A stretch of DNA of 64,000 bases from Gongronella butleri (taxonomy: Eukaryota > Mucoromycota > Mucoromycetes > Mucorales > Cunninghamellaceae). The notes under the pieces were generated by a model that worked only from the letters and a program-made list of their open reading frames with translations, had not been told where the DNA came from and did not search any database. How positions within the stretch are numbered: the first letter of the stretch is position 1; each line of letters begins with the position of its first letter. This document shows, in pieces, positions 9,971 through 22,288 of the stretch. Where the stretch lies: NCBI GenBank assembly GCA_025201375.1, contig JAIWZP010000007.1, forward strand, positions 558,001-622,000. The letters run 5' to 3'. The position numbers and the translations under genes are program-made.

Positions 9971-11963
9971 GCGGTCTATTTCGCAGCGCAATGGTGCTTG
10001 ATAGGCAAGCCTTAGCCATATTTTGCTATAATGAACCATTTAAAGAATATCTCTGGACAAACGTGCCCAAATAGTCCCAAACTTGAAAGAGATGAAATGA
10101 GAGGTCATGAAACCAAGGATGGCAAGTTCTTTCCGCAATTGCATTTGTACAATCCTCTGTTATCACGGGATAATGGCGGACAAGTCCATTAGATCGCCTT
10201 CTTGTCCGACATTGCTTTGGTGGACACGCGTCAAACTAGCATCAGAAGCTTTCGGGCATCTGTTGGACTTTTAGTTTATTCCATAAAAATAAAGCTTAGT
10301 TTGGTTTCTTCCGAGGCCCCACTTCCAAAATTTCCACAAGTTTCGTCATTTTTGCCATTGCTCGCGACCTCCTTGTCTCAGCGACGCGGCCAAGAGCTCA
10401 TTCGAAAGAGAAAAAAAATATGCTTTGTGTCAGTGTGCGATCCGGTGCGTAGGGGCACCAGTCAGCGTGCACACGCGGTCGAAACCGAAGATTTGTCTTT
10501 TTTTCAATTGTGGTTCCTTGGATGTTCGTGAATGGCACTCTCCGTAGCGAAAATCCGTAAACGTTGTTTCATCACGTCAATTTCCTTGGCGGGGCCGTTG
10601 CCTGCGGTGGCTTTTTGCCAGCAAAGTAAAGAAAAAAGAACGAATCGAGCTGTCAAATGTCGGGTTTGACCGATCGCGCCGAGCCCCAAGGGGCGCTATA
10701 CGAAAGCACGAGGGGGGGCGACGGGGTTGCTTGTATTTTTGTCGCGTCACGGATGTGCCAATTTAGGCATTCAATGATAAGACCAAGGCTGGGAAACCTT
10801 GTATTGAAGATAATCCGCATGTGTTTTGATCCAAGCAGCCAATCCTTGCTCTGTTTGCTAACCCTGTTTGGACTAGGCAGAGCCCCTGGACGCGGCGAGG
10901 AAATGAAATGCAGAACGTGAGATGAGTGTCACCCCTTTTTGCAAAGCAAAGCCCAAGAATAAGGAAAAAACGCCCTCATTGCTGCTGAATCATCGACAAT
11001 TGGGGTACCACATGAGCGCGCGCGCCTCTCTCCCCACGAATTGGCTTTGATCCGCGGTCCGGGCGCGCGACGATGAGGGGCGTGGGCGCGGCACAGGCTT
11101 GTTCCTTTTTTTTTTCTGGGCGCGGTTTTTGCTTCTCTTTTTCTTTTTTGTCCATTGGCGAGCAGCCAAGCAAAGCCTGCGGGCCCCAAAAAGAGGTCAT
11201 TTTTGTGCACATCATTGTTTCATTTTGGGCAGTGCAGGTGCGTGTTTTTGCTGCCCAAAAGCGGCTAGGTGGACCAAAAGGAAAAAAAAATGTCTTTGTG
11301 TCGCCGTAACACAAAGACACTCTTGTGCACACGCGCGCTCTTTTCTCCCACTACAGACATCTTGCTGCAATTCATGCAGCACATCGCCCAATAATCTTGC
11401 AAATCGCAAGATCAGGGTGCGCAATTCATCACAAATTGGCAAAAAAATTGAAAAATCGTTGTGTGTGCGCAAAAATTTCTTGGTTTTTTCATGTAGTTCC
11501 CATGAGGGGCCAGATGAAAAAAGGCGGCGGATTTTCCCCCCAATGGGAAGCCATCTGTTGACATGATCACGTTACTTTTTTCGCATTGTTCGAGAAATTG
11601 ATCGGGACAGCGGATAAATTGCTATTTTTTGACGAATTGCAAGCGTTTTGGTCCTGGTTCTTGGTTTGGGCATCCTCGGAAGAAAAAAAAATGTGGGCTG
11701 AAGGGCATCTTTATTACGTGGTGTAAGGATTACAGAGGTAAAGAATATTGAAATAGGTTGATGAATAATAAATGTGGAGAAAAAGCGGGCTAAATGCACC
11801 GAAAAAGACAAATGATCAGGGATCTTTTTTCTTTTTTTAGCGCAATGAGCAAGGAAAAGGGTCGTACCATGATATGAAACGTGTGTAACCGATCAATGGG
11901 GTTGATTTGCCTTTTGAAAGAGGGGGAGGGGGAGGAATCATAAGAGGTTGGCCGTGGCCCTTT
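9971..11963. other. gene-poor spacer
   Basis: About 2 kb without a convincing gene. Reading frames here are short, mostly alternate-start and low-complexity. It contains a perfect 11-base inverted repeat (11291-11301 with 11309-11319, 7-base loop) and the 3' flank of the acetate transporter-like gene. Confidence 0.5.
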
Positions 11964-12742
11964 TTAGCGGAGGTTGCCGACGGGCAGGGTAAAGTACGAG
12001 GACTCGGGGGTGAGCAAGCCGCTGAGGGAGATGTACCAGGCAATGAACGCGGTGATGACGCCAAAGGCACCGCCGGCGATCTGGGTGGTCAAGCTGTTTT
12101 GGAACTTGGCGGCGGCAAGGAGCACAAAGGTGATGAACAGGCAGGTGAACAAGGCGATCATGCCAACGTTGGAGCGGTGGCAAGCAATGAGCAAGAGGAG
12201 CGTGGCAATGGCCCAGGCAAGCAAGTAAATGGCAAGCGATTGCTCCAACGTGGCGACATCGCCCTTGTACGCGTCAATCACGCCGGTGCCAGGCAAGACA
12301 GTGAAGCCAAACGACAACCAGAAACCACCATAGCTCGAGAACGCCGTGGCACCAAACGTGTTGCCCGTGCGGAACTCCCACATACCAGCAAGAAGCTTAA
12401 CAATGTGCGCAAGAAAAATAATCAAATGAGTAAAAACGAAACCCAATTGGCCGCCTTGATCAATTGGCCGCCGGCATTTCTTTTTTTTTTTTTTTTTGTT
12501 TTTACCTGGACAAGACCACCATAGAAGAAGGCAAGGCCAATGACGACGGCACTAGGGCCAGTGGCGCTCAAACCTGCACCAGCGTTGTGCAGAGACAACA
12601 CAAAGGTGGTCAGGGCGAAAGCGGCCAAACCCAGAGGACCGGGGTTGGCAATGGTGGGGCCAGCGACGGGCGCGGGAGGCGCTGCCTGAACTTGATACTT
12701 GCCCTCTTCGATGGGCTGTTGGTGCACCTCAGTGGACGACAT
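11964..12742 (-). CDS. GPR1/FUN34/YaaH-family acetate transporter-like protein
   Basis: Exons 12742-12506 and 12395-11964 encode 222 residues. The hydrophilic N terminus (about 35 residues) precedes the family signature [15 protein letters not shown], then six membrane segments. [23 protein letters not shown] is also typical of the fungal Ady2/Ato1 branch. The protein should move acetate or ammonium across the plasma membrane and is typically induced on non-fermentable carbon. The single intron (12396-12505) keeps the frame. The length matches the family, so the gene looks intact. Confidence 0.93.
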
Positions 12743-14958
12743 GATTTGAAAATGTAGCAAAAGTAAAAAGAAGGGGAAATTTATGCAATTGGAAAAAGAA
12801 AAAGGTAGAAAGGAACGACGAGAAACGAAAAGCAGGGCCGTATTTATCCCTGGACGATCCTTGACGGGACGAAAAAGGCAATGGGACAAGGTTTGTTCGT
12901 TTTTGAAGAGCCGCTCTTCAATTTTTTTTTTTTTTTTTTTGGCGGTTGCATCTCACAACGCAGGCACCGGCAACACAACACCAATTGCATCTATTCTCCT
13001 TGCAAGCCCCGCCCAATGGGTGCGCCGCCCGCCACTCCACAAGCAAAAAAAAAAAAAAAACAAAGTGGTTGCACAAACATTGAGTTCAAGGCAAGCCCAA
13101 AATAAGCCAAACATAAACAAGGTGCACCCTCACACCCTTACACACACACACGTACTCACACACGCGAGCCGCGCGTTGGCCTGGCCCTGCGCCAAGATGC
13201 TGCTCCGGCTCGCCTCCCCCCCCTGGATGCACAATCATTATTAAGAGAGGGCGTGGACAATCTGGGTTTAGTGTGGGCGCATGAAAAGAGAGACAGACAA
13301 CACAAGCAGACCCGGTTCCTTTTTTTTTTTTGTTGGGCTTCCAAGAATACGCGAAAAGCGACATTTTTGCTATTTTGCAGATTGAGATCCTTCACGGCTG
13401 TTTTGGCTCCCCTCCGCAAAAAAAATTTAACGTTTTGCGTGGGCTGTCTTTGAGAAGAGCAGAAAATAAGGTTTTCCCTTTCTTGTAGGTGTGGGGAGAT
13501 GACGAAGAAGAAAAAAAACGGACAACCGGGAAAATTACAAAAGACGGACCAGCGTGACATGGGTGGGATTTTATTTCTTTGCTACGCGCCCTGGGAATCC
13601 ATGCTTCCGAAGCATCTCGTCTTTCCATCGCCGGACAATTGACTTTTGAGAACAACGAGGGACAAGGGTGGTAAAAAAACAACAAACGAAAATGACAGAA
13701 ACAAGCGACATGACAAGAGGAAGCGAGCGGTGTCCCCCCAACGTTTTTTGTTTGTGCATCCATGGAAGCGGACAAGTAACCGCAATTGACTGAATCAGCG
13801 GTGTTTGTGGATGTCAAAAAGGGGCTTTTGGCAATTCGTGGGCTTTGACGCGTGGAAAAGGGCCGAGAAGCATAGGGCTGCTTTTGTCCAAATACCCCTT
13901 TTTCACAAAGAAAAAGATGATCTGATGAATTCAATTGCGCTCGCACGGCACCGGCACCACTGATTGCGCATCTTGACATTCGATTCTCACAGGGGATGAT
14001 GACGTGTAGTGGAGTAATTTTTTTCTCGGCCCCCCAGTGGTCCAGAGCCTCCATGGACGCGTGAACAAGCAAAAAAGGGGTTGGCCGCGCGAACAGTTGC
14101 TTTGTTCGTGGCGTGTGACGTGTTGAAAAAGGCGAGAAAAGGGGACGATCATCGTTGCACGACGGTTTTTTTTTAATTTTGAAGCCAAGCCTCGGGGCAT
14201 CGCGAAGAAAGGCGCTGTGCTCGGCGAGCAGCCAAGCACGCAATTGTATTTGTAGCACGGCTTGTCATGCTCCGCTTAGTTTTTTTTTTTTTGTACCAAC
14301 ACGAGCGACATTGGTGGGCAACACAAAAGTTGGCAACGGTTCAGGGGGATGGTTCCCAACGATGAGCTTGTTTTGTCGATAAATCAAGTGGTCCGCACGT
14401 TGCACGCGCGCGGAATGTGCCCCTGCAGCAACAGCCAAAGGACTGCGGCGTCACCGGCTCATCTTCTGACTAAATTTAGCTTTTTTTTTTTTGCAACCGA
14501 ATTGCGCATGACCATCGCCCACTGCACCATGCGGACCATGGAGGCTAATCATGCAAGCATGATTTGCGCGGTCGGCCCGAGAGAAAACGGACGATTCACG
14601 CGTGAAAGGCGTTCTTTTTCTCATGTTTTCTCATTTTATTCATGTGGTTCAACTACCAGGTGAAACGCGACATTGTGATTGTTGCTACAGCACAAGATGG
14701 CCAAATAATGACTGCCCAAACCCCCAAAAATCATGATGATTTTGATAGGGGCGCAGACGGGTGAAAATGCAAGAAAATCGTGCGCACGGCTTCATCTTTT
14801 CATCTAATTTTTTTTGGCAGCCATGGCGCGTCGCCACCGCACCGCCAGCCTTCAAAACAGCCTCTCTCATGTGTAGTTTGCCAAGCCCACAGTTCTCAAT
14901 GGCAAAGAAACGCGCAATGAAACGAGAAAAAAACGCGCATTATTCCATTTTTAAAACA
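12743..14958. other. gene-poor spacer with CA-rich microsatellite
   Basis: About 2.2 kb with no supported gene. An 867-base minus-strand open frame at 13392-14258 is rich in Phe, Ser and Lys from poly-T/A and matches nothing I know. A CA-rich microsatellite lies at 13139-13163, and T runs of 10-18 bases are frequent. Confidence 0.5.
13139..13163. repeat. CA-rich microsatellite
   Basis: A short interrupted CA repeat in the spacer upstream of the acetate transporter-like gene. Confidence 0.7.
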
Positions 14959-15366
14959 TTAATGACCGTCGGATGAACTTCCGAGCTTGTGTAAATGAAG
15001 AATCACATGTGCCAAGTACTTGGCTTTGACCGAAAAGTAATGACAATACTGTAACAAGAGGTTTTGAGCCATTTCAATAGCATTTAGGACTGCTGTGGCA
15101 CCAAGAAGACGAAAGATTGTCAAAGCCCCAATGGCTTTGTTTACGCTATTTTCAGCGCGATGGTCACGCAATGGTCCCTGAAATAGCAATGAAAAAAGTG
15201 GCAAATTTAGTGACAAAAAGTGTAAAATCGCGTTTTTATTCTGATTTGATAAATAAAACAAGAGATGATGAGGAAAAAGAGGAGCAGTGGGCAAGCCGAG
15301 AGCAAGGGGGGGGGACTAGACGAGGGGAAAAGGGCCGGGGCGGTATAATGTATGTACAAATTTCAT
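14959..15366 (-). CDS. doubtful small gene, possibly Alba-like
   Basis: A 72-codon frame at 15177-14959 starts right after a good acceptor (ttgctatttcag) and ends in a stop. Its sequence is balanced, unlike junk frames nearby, and contains NKAIGALTIFRLLGATAVLNAIEMAQ split by no stop, which resembles the helix-turn of Alba/Pop7-like RNA-binding folds. The only upstream ATG (15366) would give a 9-base first exon (M-K-F) ending at a GTACAT donor in the right phase, making a 75-residue protein. That first exon is speculative. It may instead be a last exon with an unseen start, or a remnant. Confidence 0.3.
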
Positions 15367-15532
15367 GAAGAAATGAGCTAAAAAAAGTGAAACGAATGGG
15401 AGTGACGTGAAAAGCAGAAAAGTGAGAGACAAGGAGAGGGGGGAACGGGGATGAAACACGGGGAGAGACAGAAATTAAAGTACACAAAAAAAGCAAAAGA
15501 ACCAAAAAAAAGAAGAAAATAGAAAATAGGAT

Positions 15533-17207
15533 CTACCAGCAGAGTCCACCAAAGAAGGTGAGGCATTCCAAGCCCAATTCCCAAATGTCGACGTGCTGCA
15601 GTGCCCATTTGCCTTCTTCATTCATGTACTTCTTTTCCTTGCGCTCGATCTCGCCCATATTGATGTTGCTGTTGTCATTGTGCTGTTCTTTGTTGGCCTC
15701 CCAGACGTTGGCGTGTTGCTGGTGGCAGCAGAACGACTTGTCGCTGTACACCACCGGGATGTCAAAGGTCCAAGCAGCCGAGCAAATAAACTCAATGTCC
15801 ATCCTAAAAAGAAGAAAGAAAGAAAAAAACACGCGTCGCGTCAATTTTTGCTTTTTTTCGCATATATTTCCGTTTTTTTTTTTTTTTTTTTTTTTTACCA
15901 AGCGACGCCGCCCTCTTCACGATAGCCGCGAGGAACCTTCCACGTGTCACGGTGAGCGAGGGTAAAGTCGCCAGCCTGATCGGCAATGTCCAAGATAAAG
16001 TTGTTGCCGCGTTCCGTGGTGACCTTGATGGGATCAGGGAGCTTGTAATGGCCCCAATTCTGCTGGTCGAGGCGGCACGAATTGTACAGCGTGTCGTCGT
16101 CGGGGAACACTGGCAAATCGACAATGGACGGCGGGTAGTTCTCGTGACTATTGGCGAAAAAAGCGAAAACAAATGAGAAAATCAGACAACACCACGCATT
16201 TTCCCGCCTTTGCCACTTACATGTTGTGCTGCGCCTGGTACTGCAGATAAATGACGTTCTTTTTAAACGCGTGCGACTTGATGGCATTGTGGAAATTGTG
16301 CGACCAAATGTCGTCTAATGCGAAAAAAAACCCAACCGCGCCATTAGCCAATTGGCCATTGGCGTGTCACCCTCGACTCTGTTTCATTTTCCTGTTTCTT
16401 ACCTTGATTCGTGCACACGATGAATTCGCCGCGAGCAAAGCGGATGCCCACGTTTTTGCCTTCAAATTCGTGCAATGGCGAATTTCCTCTGTTTGGCAAG
16501 AATTCGTGGATTTTCTTGGGTACGGTGATGATGCGGTATGTGAGGTAAGGCGAGTGGCGGAATCTCTAGAACAAAAAAAAAAGGAGACACGAGTGTGTCA
16601 GAAAATGTTTCTCGGGTTTCTTTTTTTGTTTCTGTCGCTTCTTTACAAAAACATCAACGATGCGGCGCTTGTCCTCGGGCGGATTCCACTCGACAATGAG
16701 CAATTCGATGTTTTCCTTGGTGTGTTCAGCTAAGAGGAACGCACTGTCGATGAAGTTTTGCAGGCGATGGTATTGACCACTGAGAGAAAGAAAGGAGGCA
16801 ATGGTGAGCTTTTGGGCTATTTTTGGTCGTTCCTTGGCGTTTCTTCGTCTATTTTCTCTTTTCTTCGCATTTTCCACTTACCCAGCATAATCATCCATGC
16901 GCGTGACAATGACAATGGACAGGTAGGCCGAGGGTTTTGCGCCGGGATCAAGGCATTTCTCCCATTCTTCCTTGGATGGCTGGAAAGAATCGAGAGTGGC
17001 GGTGTTTTGCATACAGGTTGGCTTGCGTTGCGAGCGCTGGTTGGGATCAATAGCCATCTCTGTCTCTGTGTACTGCTGCATGGACGGCACAAATTCGTCG
17101 GTGATGGTGAAATCAGACGAGATGGAGAAGAGGAACAGTAGCGACAAGCACGCCGACACTGTGCCCAGCGTCACCAGCATCTTTTTGGACAATCCCAGCT
17201 TGAACAT
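15533..17207 (-). CDS. type II membrane glycosyltransferase-like protein
   Basis: Exons 17207-16882, 16779-16647, 16565-16403, 16314-16221, 16147-15899 and 15803-15533 encode 411 residues. A short cytoplasmic tail and one membrane anchor (about residues 9-30) precede a lumenal domain. It opens with SAYLSIVIVTRMDDY, a GT-A fold first strand, followed by ELLIVEWNPPEDKRR, RGNSPLHEFEGKNVGIRFA and RGEFIVCTNQDDIW. The last has the position of the metal-binding acidic motif. Early cysteines and later paired ones (FCCHQQH) may form disulphides. It is probably a Golgi enzyme using a nucleotide sugar. The donor, acceptor and CAZy family are not recognised. All splice phases agree. Confidence 0.7.
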
Positions 17208-17909
17208 CGTTACTATGGCAACAAAAATGAAAGAAACCCGGGGAAAAAAGGAGAGGAGAGACTAGTCAAAAAAGAGAAAGAGAGGAGGGGGGGAGTGACA
17301 AGCTCGTCCAAAGAAATAAAAATAAGAGACTAGACTGTGGAAGAAGAGAGAAAAAAAAAAAAAAAAAAAGAGAGAGAGAGAAAAAAAAAACGGTGATATA
17401 AAAAGAAACCAATGATCCCAAAAAGCTGATTTTGCAACATTTAGACCCAAAAGCTGACGTCGGGGAACGCAAGCCAATTGGGCATGAAACTTTATTTTGG
17501 TGCCTGATTGGCCTCGACTCGTTGCCTCCAGCGGATCTCACCCCTTGGCATCGTGCAAGGAGCAACACCCACCAAACCATTTTTTGCCTCCCTGATCTGC
17601 CACAACGAGCAGAAAAGAAAAAAAAAGGGGGTGAAACAAACAAAATCGACGCTTGCCTCCTTTCAATTCATCTGTTTTTTTGCAGAAAATCAAGGCCCAC
17701 GCCAGCAAAAACATGCATTGAGAGAGGGGGGGACGGCGAAAGAGCCATCGATCGAACGTCATGATGCAGGGTTGTAGTTTTCACTTTTTTTGCAGCAATT
17801 GGTGTCGTTTTCTTTTGTAAATAGGCAAGCAGCTCGCTTTTAAAGCCTCTCTCTGCTGCTGCTTGCTGTCACCTCCACAAACGTTCGCGATGGGGGTGCT
17901 GCTTCTATC

Positions 17910-17950
<41 letters not shown>

Positions 17951-18179
17951 CAGCACGAGAAGGGTTCGCATTGGAGGTTGGCCCTTGTTGCACAGGGCAA
18001 CGGTGGTCGATCCCTTTTGATTTCACACTCAGCATCGTGCACGAGAATCCGAGATTTGTGTGCAACAGGACCGCCAAATCAAGGCAAAACGGGATACATG
18101 GGCTTTCAATGAGTGGTCTTTTTTATTTTTTATTCAATTTGTGCAAGGGAAAGGGTATATATACAATACAGAGACAAAC
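17208..18179. other. intergenic with long A homopolymer
   Basis: Lies between the glycosyltransferase start and the 3' end of the CCCH gene. A 39-base A run occupies 17911-17949, and purine-rich runs lie at 17265-17392. No gene was seen. Confidence 0.55.
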
Positions 18180-20152
18180 TTACAATGGGTCAAATGTATG
18201 GCTGTACGGGTCGGTGGTGAGGTCGTCCATGCCTTGGTCCGTGTCGCTGTCCGAGTCGTCTGAGATTTCCTCATAAATCTCCTCAACGTCGCCATCGTGG
18301 TCATTTTCCTCATTTTCGTCGATTTCCTCGTACACCTCGTCATCGCTAGGCTCTTGCTCATGGCCGTTGTCGTCCCTGTCGTCGTCCTGGTCTTCTTTCT
18401 CATTGTCGTCGTCGTCGTCAAAGCGCAATTGCGCAATGGACTCGAGATCGTCGGCGTCCTTGATCAAATATTGATTCCACATCTCGTCGTCCTCCGTGTC
18501 CACGTCGTCGAAGCGCAGGAAGCCTTCTCCATCGTCCGGCTTGTCGGTGCCTGCATCTGGCGCGGCAAGAGGTTGGTCACTGGTAGGCATGGCGCGCTTT
18601 TGCCGTTTTTCCTGCATTTCTTGCTGGCGCTGGGCGGCAATTTCGGGCCTCACCCATGTGGTTGTCTTTAATTTCTTTGGCGCCGGCGCATTGGATGATT
18701 TTGTGTCGGTGGTGGATGTGGAGGGTGTCTTGCTGTTGAGTCCAACGTGTGGCCATTTGCATTTTGGCTTTGTACACTTGCCAATGGCTGCGAGCGTCGG
18801 GCACACGAGGACGTGTCTGCTTTTACACGCGAGACCCTGTGCACAGAACCCGTCGAGGGCGAATGCGCGACACAGGGACGCGTCGTTGCGCAGATGCACG
18901 TGCGCAAATGGGCAATTATCGCGTCGGCAGCGATTTGATTGGAAATGGACACAATGGGGCACGATTTTCGCGTCGAGCGAGTGCGCGAGGCGGCACTGGG
19001 CTTCTGGTGTCGGGCACTTGTTGGCGGCCAAAAGGAACCGTGGGCAAATGGCGCGATGCGCACGATCGTGAACAAACGCGCATCGCCCACGTAGTTGCTG
19101 AGGACACACGCCATGACGCGTAAAGTGGCGACACGGCTTGCGCGCACCATCCTTCGTCTTGTGCGCCGTCAGCACCAACGAATTCTTGCCCTGCCGCTCA
19201 TACCCATCCGGCTGCCGATGCAACACCATGTTGGAAAACTGTCCACTTTTGTTGGAACGAGGCACAACCACCTTGCGCTTCTTGCCCGCCGCACCAGGTG
19301 CTTGGCCAAGCACCATGTTTTGATTGTGGTCGCGTCTAATCCCAAGATTTAAAAAGAAAAATGAGAATGAAATTGACCTCATTTTTTGTTTTTTACAATT
19401 TTTTGCTTTTTTTACCTTTTGACGATGCGGCGGATGAGGACGCGTGGCGCTGCTTGAAGCGTGGCGGTGTTTGCTGTATCTTGGCGGATGAGTTTTTTGC
19501 CCTTTGAGAGATAGGGCACGCCGTGGATGGTGACAATGGTCTGTCCAGCGTGATTTTTCGTTTCAATGGCGGCGCCATCGGCCTGGCGGCGGATCACCAG
19601 CTTCTTGTGCTGGCTCTTGTGCTGCGTGGGTGCTGCGCCTGCAGTCGTTCCGGGCCTTGTCCATGTGTTGGTGCGCGGAATTGGCCGTGGTGGCCGCATT
19701 GCATGCGTTGACGGGCGGAAAGACGTGGATGAGGATGGAAATGGAGGCCGCACGGCGGCCCCACGGCCCGAATATGCAAGCACAGGCTGCTTGGCGGCGG
19801 GAGCAGAAACAGTTGAAGGTGTGGAAATCGCTTCAGGCGCTGTTTTGGCTATTTTTGGCGAAACCGAGTAGTTCAACACGAGCGACTTGTTCCCTGGACG
19901 CATGTACGGGCGAGGCGGTGATGGTTGCGTGTTGTTGAGGACGAGTGACCTGTGTTGCGGCCGAAAGGGGCGCGGGGACGGCGTGTACGGCGCGGCGGCA
20001 GCCATATACGGGCGAGGTGGACGCATTCCAGTACCAAACGCTGGTGGCCGTGGCCCACTGTAACGCATTACCGGCGGTCGCGCTTGCTGTGGCTGCCGTG
20101 CAGCAGCAGACAACCGTTCAAACTCGTCCAGGAGCTCTGCATCCGAAGGCAT
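18180..20152 (-). CDS. ZC3H3-like CCCH zinc-finger protein
   Basis: Exons 20152-19416 and 19335-18180 encode 630 residues. The N-terminal third is Pro/Arg-rich and disordered, with a repeated SLVLN motif (HRSLVLNNT, NKSLVLNYS, later KNSLVLT). Five tandem CCCH fingers lie at roughly residues 315-440, beginning KPCRHFTRHGVC and including PHCVHFQSNRCRRDNCPFAH and LCRAFALDGFCAQGLACKSRH. This five-finger array matches animal ZC3H3, which acts in polyadenylation and mRNA export. The C-terminal 180 residues are strongly acidic (Asp/Glu runs). It likely binds nuclear RNA. The single 80-base intron preserves frame. The gene diverges from MDM35 with 214 bases between starts. Confidence 0.85.
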
Positions 20153-20366
20153 AGTAAAAAGATCGAGAACAAAGAGAAAAAAGAAAAATTAGAAATCAAA
20201 GAGCAAAGTGCTGTAAGCGTGATTTCAAACGCCGACAGCCGGCAGGGTCGCGCAGGTGTCAACCCAGCCAAAACTTTGGATTTCCGCCATTTTAACAGAA
20301 AAACGGCTTGTTCGCCTACACTTTTTGCCTGCACTCTCTCTTTTTTTTTTTTTTTTCTTCAACACA
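20153..20366. promoter_or_regulatory. shared divergent promoter, CCCH gene and MDM35
   Basis: The 214-base interval between two divergent ATG codons. A 19-base pyrimidine tract sits directly upstream of the MDM35 start, and an A-rich tract (T-rich on the minus strand) upstream of the CCCH gene. No specific site is recognised. Confidence 0.45.
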
Positions 20367-20679
20367 ATGTCTTCCAGTGTGGGCGCTGACTGCACCGAGC
20401 TCAAACAGAAATATGACACTTGCTTTAACAAGTGGTATTCTGAAAAGTTCCTAAAAGGCGATACCACCCCCGAGTGCGAGGACTTGTTCAAGGACTATCG
20501 TGCTTGTGTCATGGTAAACACCCAGGCCATGGGCCTCACCCTGGTCTACCCTGGCAAAAATGCTCATTCTTTTATTTATTTATTAGACGGCACTCAAGGA
20601 CAAGGGCATTGATAAACTTCTTTCCGACTCGCGCAAGGAATCACCCTTCCCAACCGACCCAAAGCCCGAGAAAAATTAG
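20367..20679 (+). CDS. MDM35: Mdm35/TRIAP1-like mitochondrial intermembrane-space protein
   Basis: Exons 20367-20513 and 20587-20679 encode 79 residues. Twin CX9C motifs are complete (Cys9/Cys19 and Cys37/Cys47), and [13 protein letters not shown] between them is the family signature. Family members enter the intermembrane space by Mia40 oxidation and partner with Ups1/Ups2 PRELI proteins to shuttle phosphatidic acid and phosphatidylserine. The length is normal. The 73-base intron splits the protein after the second motif, in phase 0. Confidence 0.95.
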
Positions 20680-21058
20680 ACATTGGGCTTCACCTGGCCC
20701 TTTTTCATCCATGCTCAGCCAAAGTGTGGCCATGTAAATTTGTATCATCCCCTCTCTTTTCATTTTTAGAGTCTTTTGTGAATTAAACCCCATCATTTCA
20801 TCCTTCATACAATCTCAAATTGCTTTGTGCTTCGTGCTCACGAACAGCCAACATCTGGAGGACCTTGAAACAAGCAGGTTTCCGAGTCAAAGTGTGTGTT
20901 CTGGGATATTTTTGCGAGTCTTCATATTGTATCCCGAATTGCGACTCAAACGGCGCGTCTTTTCGGAATGAGAGTAAATTCAAAAGAAAGAGAGACGCGA
21001 GGAGCATCAAATGATGCGCAATTCGTGTCACTGCGCAAGGAATTTGACACGCAGTCGC

Positions 21059-21098
<40 letters not shown>

Positions 21099-21390
21099 AG
21101 CGGATTTGATTGTTTTTGTGCGTTCAATCATTGCACAAACACCCTGGACGAGTGCAACCGAGAGCTGAATAGAAGCGCGCATTCATTGCACGTTGCCACC
21201 TCACGTCAATGCAGTCATTGGGCAAGAGGGGAGGTGAGAGAACATCTAAAGAGTGCGCGTTTGGATGATTTCATGCCATCATTGCGCTGCGGTGTGGAAT
21301 TGAAAAGGCGCCAAGGCTCAAAAGGAAGGCGGGTCACCCGCTTTTGCACTCCTTGTGTTTCTTTTTTACATTTTTACTAATTTATCTATC
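20680..21390. other. intergenic with 36-base A run
   Basis: Lies between MDM35 and the CBP20 gene. A pure A run occupies 21061-21096. No gene is supported. Confidence 0.55.
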
Positions 21391-22204
21391 ATGTCGCTTG
21401 TTCATTCACTTGCCATGCCCTCTTCATACAAAGATCTGCAATATCAGGTGCGAACACGGTTCTTCATAGACACGGGGATCCGACTGACATGCTTTTTTTT
21501 TTTTTTTTTCATCGCTAGGGCACGACAGATCAGTTGAGCGAGGAGTTGCAAACGACAAGCACGCTGTATGTGGGCAATTTGTCGTTTTATACCACCGAAG
21601 AGCAAATTCACGAGCTCTTTTCCAAGACGGGCGAGATCAAGCGCATTATCATGGGCCTGGATCGCAATCAAAAGACGCCATGCGGCTTTTGCTTCGTCGA
21701 GTAAGGTCGCAAAATGGGAACAATTAGGCATCAAATGGGCTCAATTGGTCCTTTTTTTATTTTTATTTTTTTGTAGATACTTTCAGCGCGAGGGTGCGCT
21801 GGGGTGCATGAAATACTTGAATGGCTCCAAGCTGGACGAGCGCATGATCCGATGCGATCTCGATCCGGGATTCAGAGAGGGGCGCCAATATGGCCGTGGC
21901 CGCAGCGGTGGCCAGGTGCGCGACGAATATCGTGATGAATATGACGCCGGCCGTGGCGGATGGGGCCATCGCGTACGCGACGCGCTCAATGGTATGGAAA
22001 AAAAATGGGCGGCAATAGTATCATTGGCATCTCAAGTTCCCTTTTTTTTCCCTTTTTTTTCATTCATGCGCAGCTTCCAAGAACAGCAACGACAAGCGTC
22101 AGCGCGACGACAGCGAGGAACCGCAGGAGGAATCTAGCAGCAAGCGTGCAAAAGAAAACAATCCGCGCTTCCGTGAAGACAATGAGGACGAGGACGAGGA
22201 ATAA
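21391..22204 (+). CDS. CBC2: nuclear cap-binding protein subunit 2 (CBP20)
   Basis: Exons 21391-21447, 21519-21700, 21777-21991 and 22074-22204 encode 194 residues. An RRM at about residues 33-110 has RNP2 LYVGNLSFY and RNP1 CGFCFVEY, with the CBP20-specific tyrosines that stack on the cap and the lead-in [32 protein letters not shown] is the conserved C-terminal cap-locking segment, followed by an Arg/Gly region and an acidic tail. With CBP80 it binds the m7G cap in the nucleus. The AATAAA overlaps the stop codon (22200-22205). Confidence 0.95.
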
Positions 22205-22288
22205 AATAGGGGATATATTTTGATTATTTTGTTTCATTTTTTTTTTTTGTGCTATCAGTACAGAAAGTGGAGGAATTGGGGGAGAAAG

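Noticed and set aside
13392..14258. 867-base minus-strand open frame in the spacer
   Set aside because: The composition follows poly-T/A runs (many Phe, Lys, Ser), there is no domain, and no good splice or leader signals accompany it.
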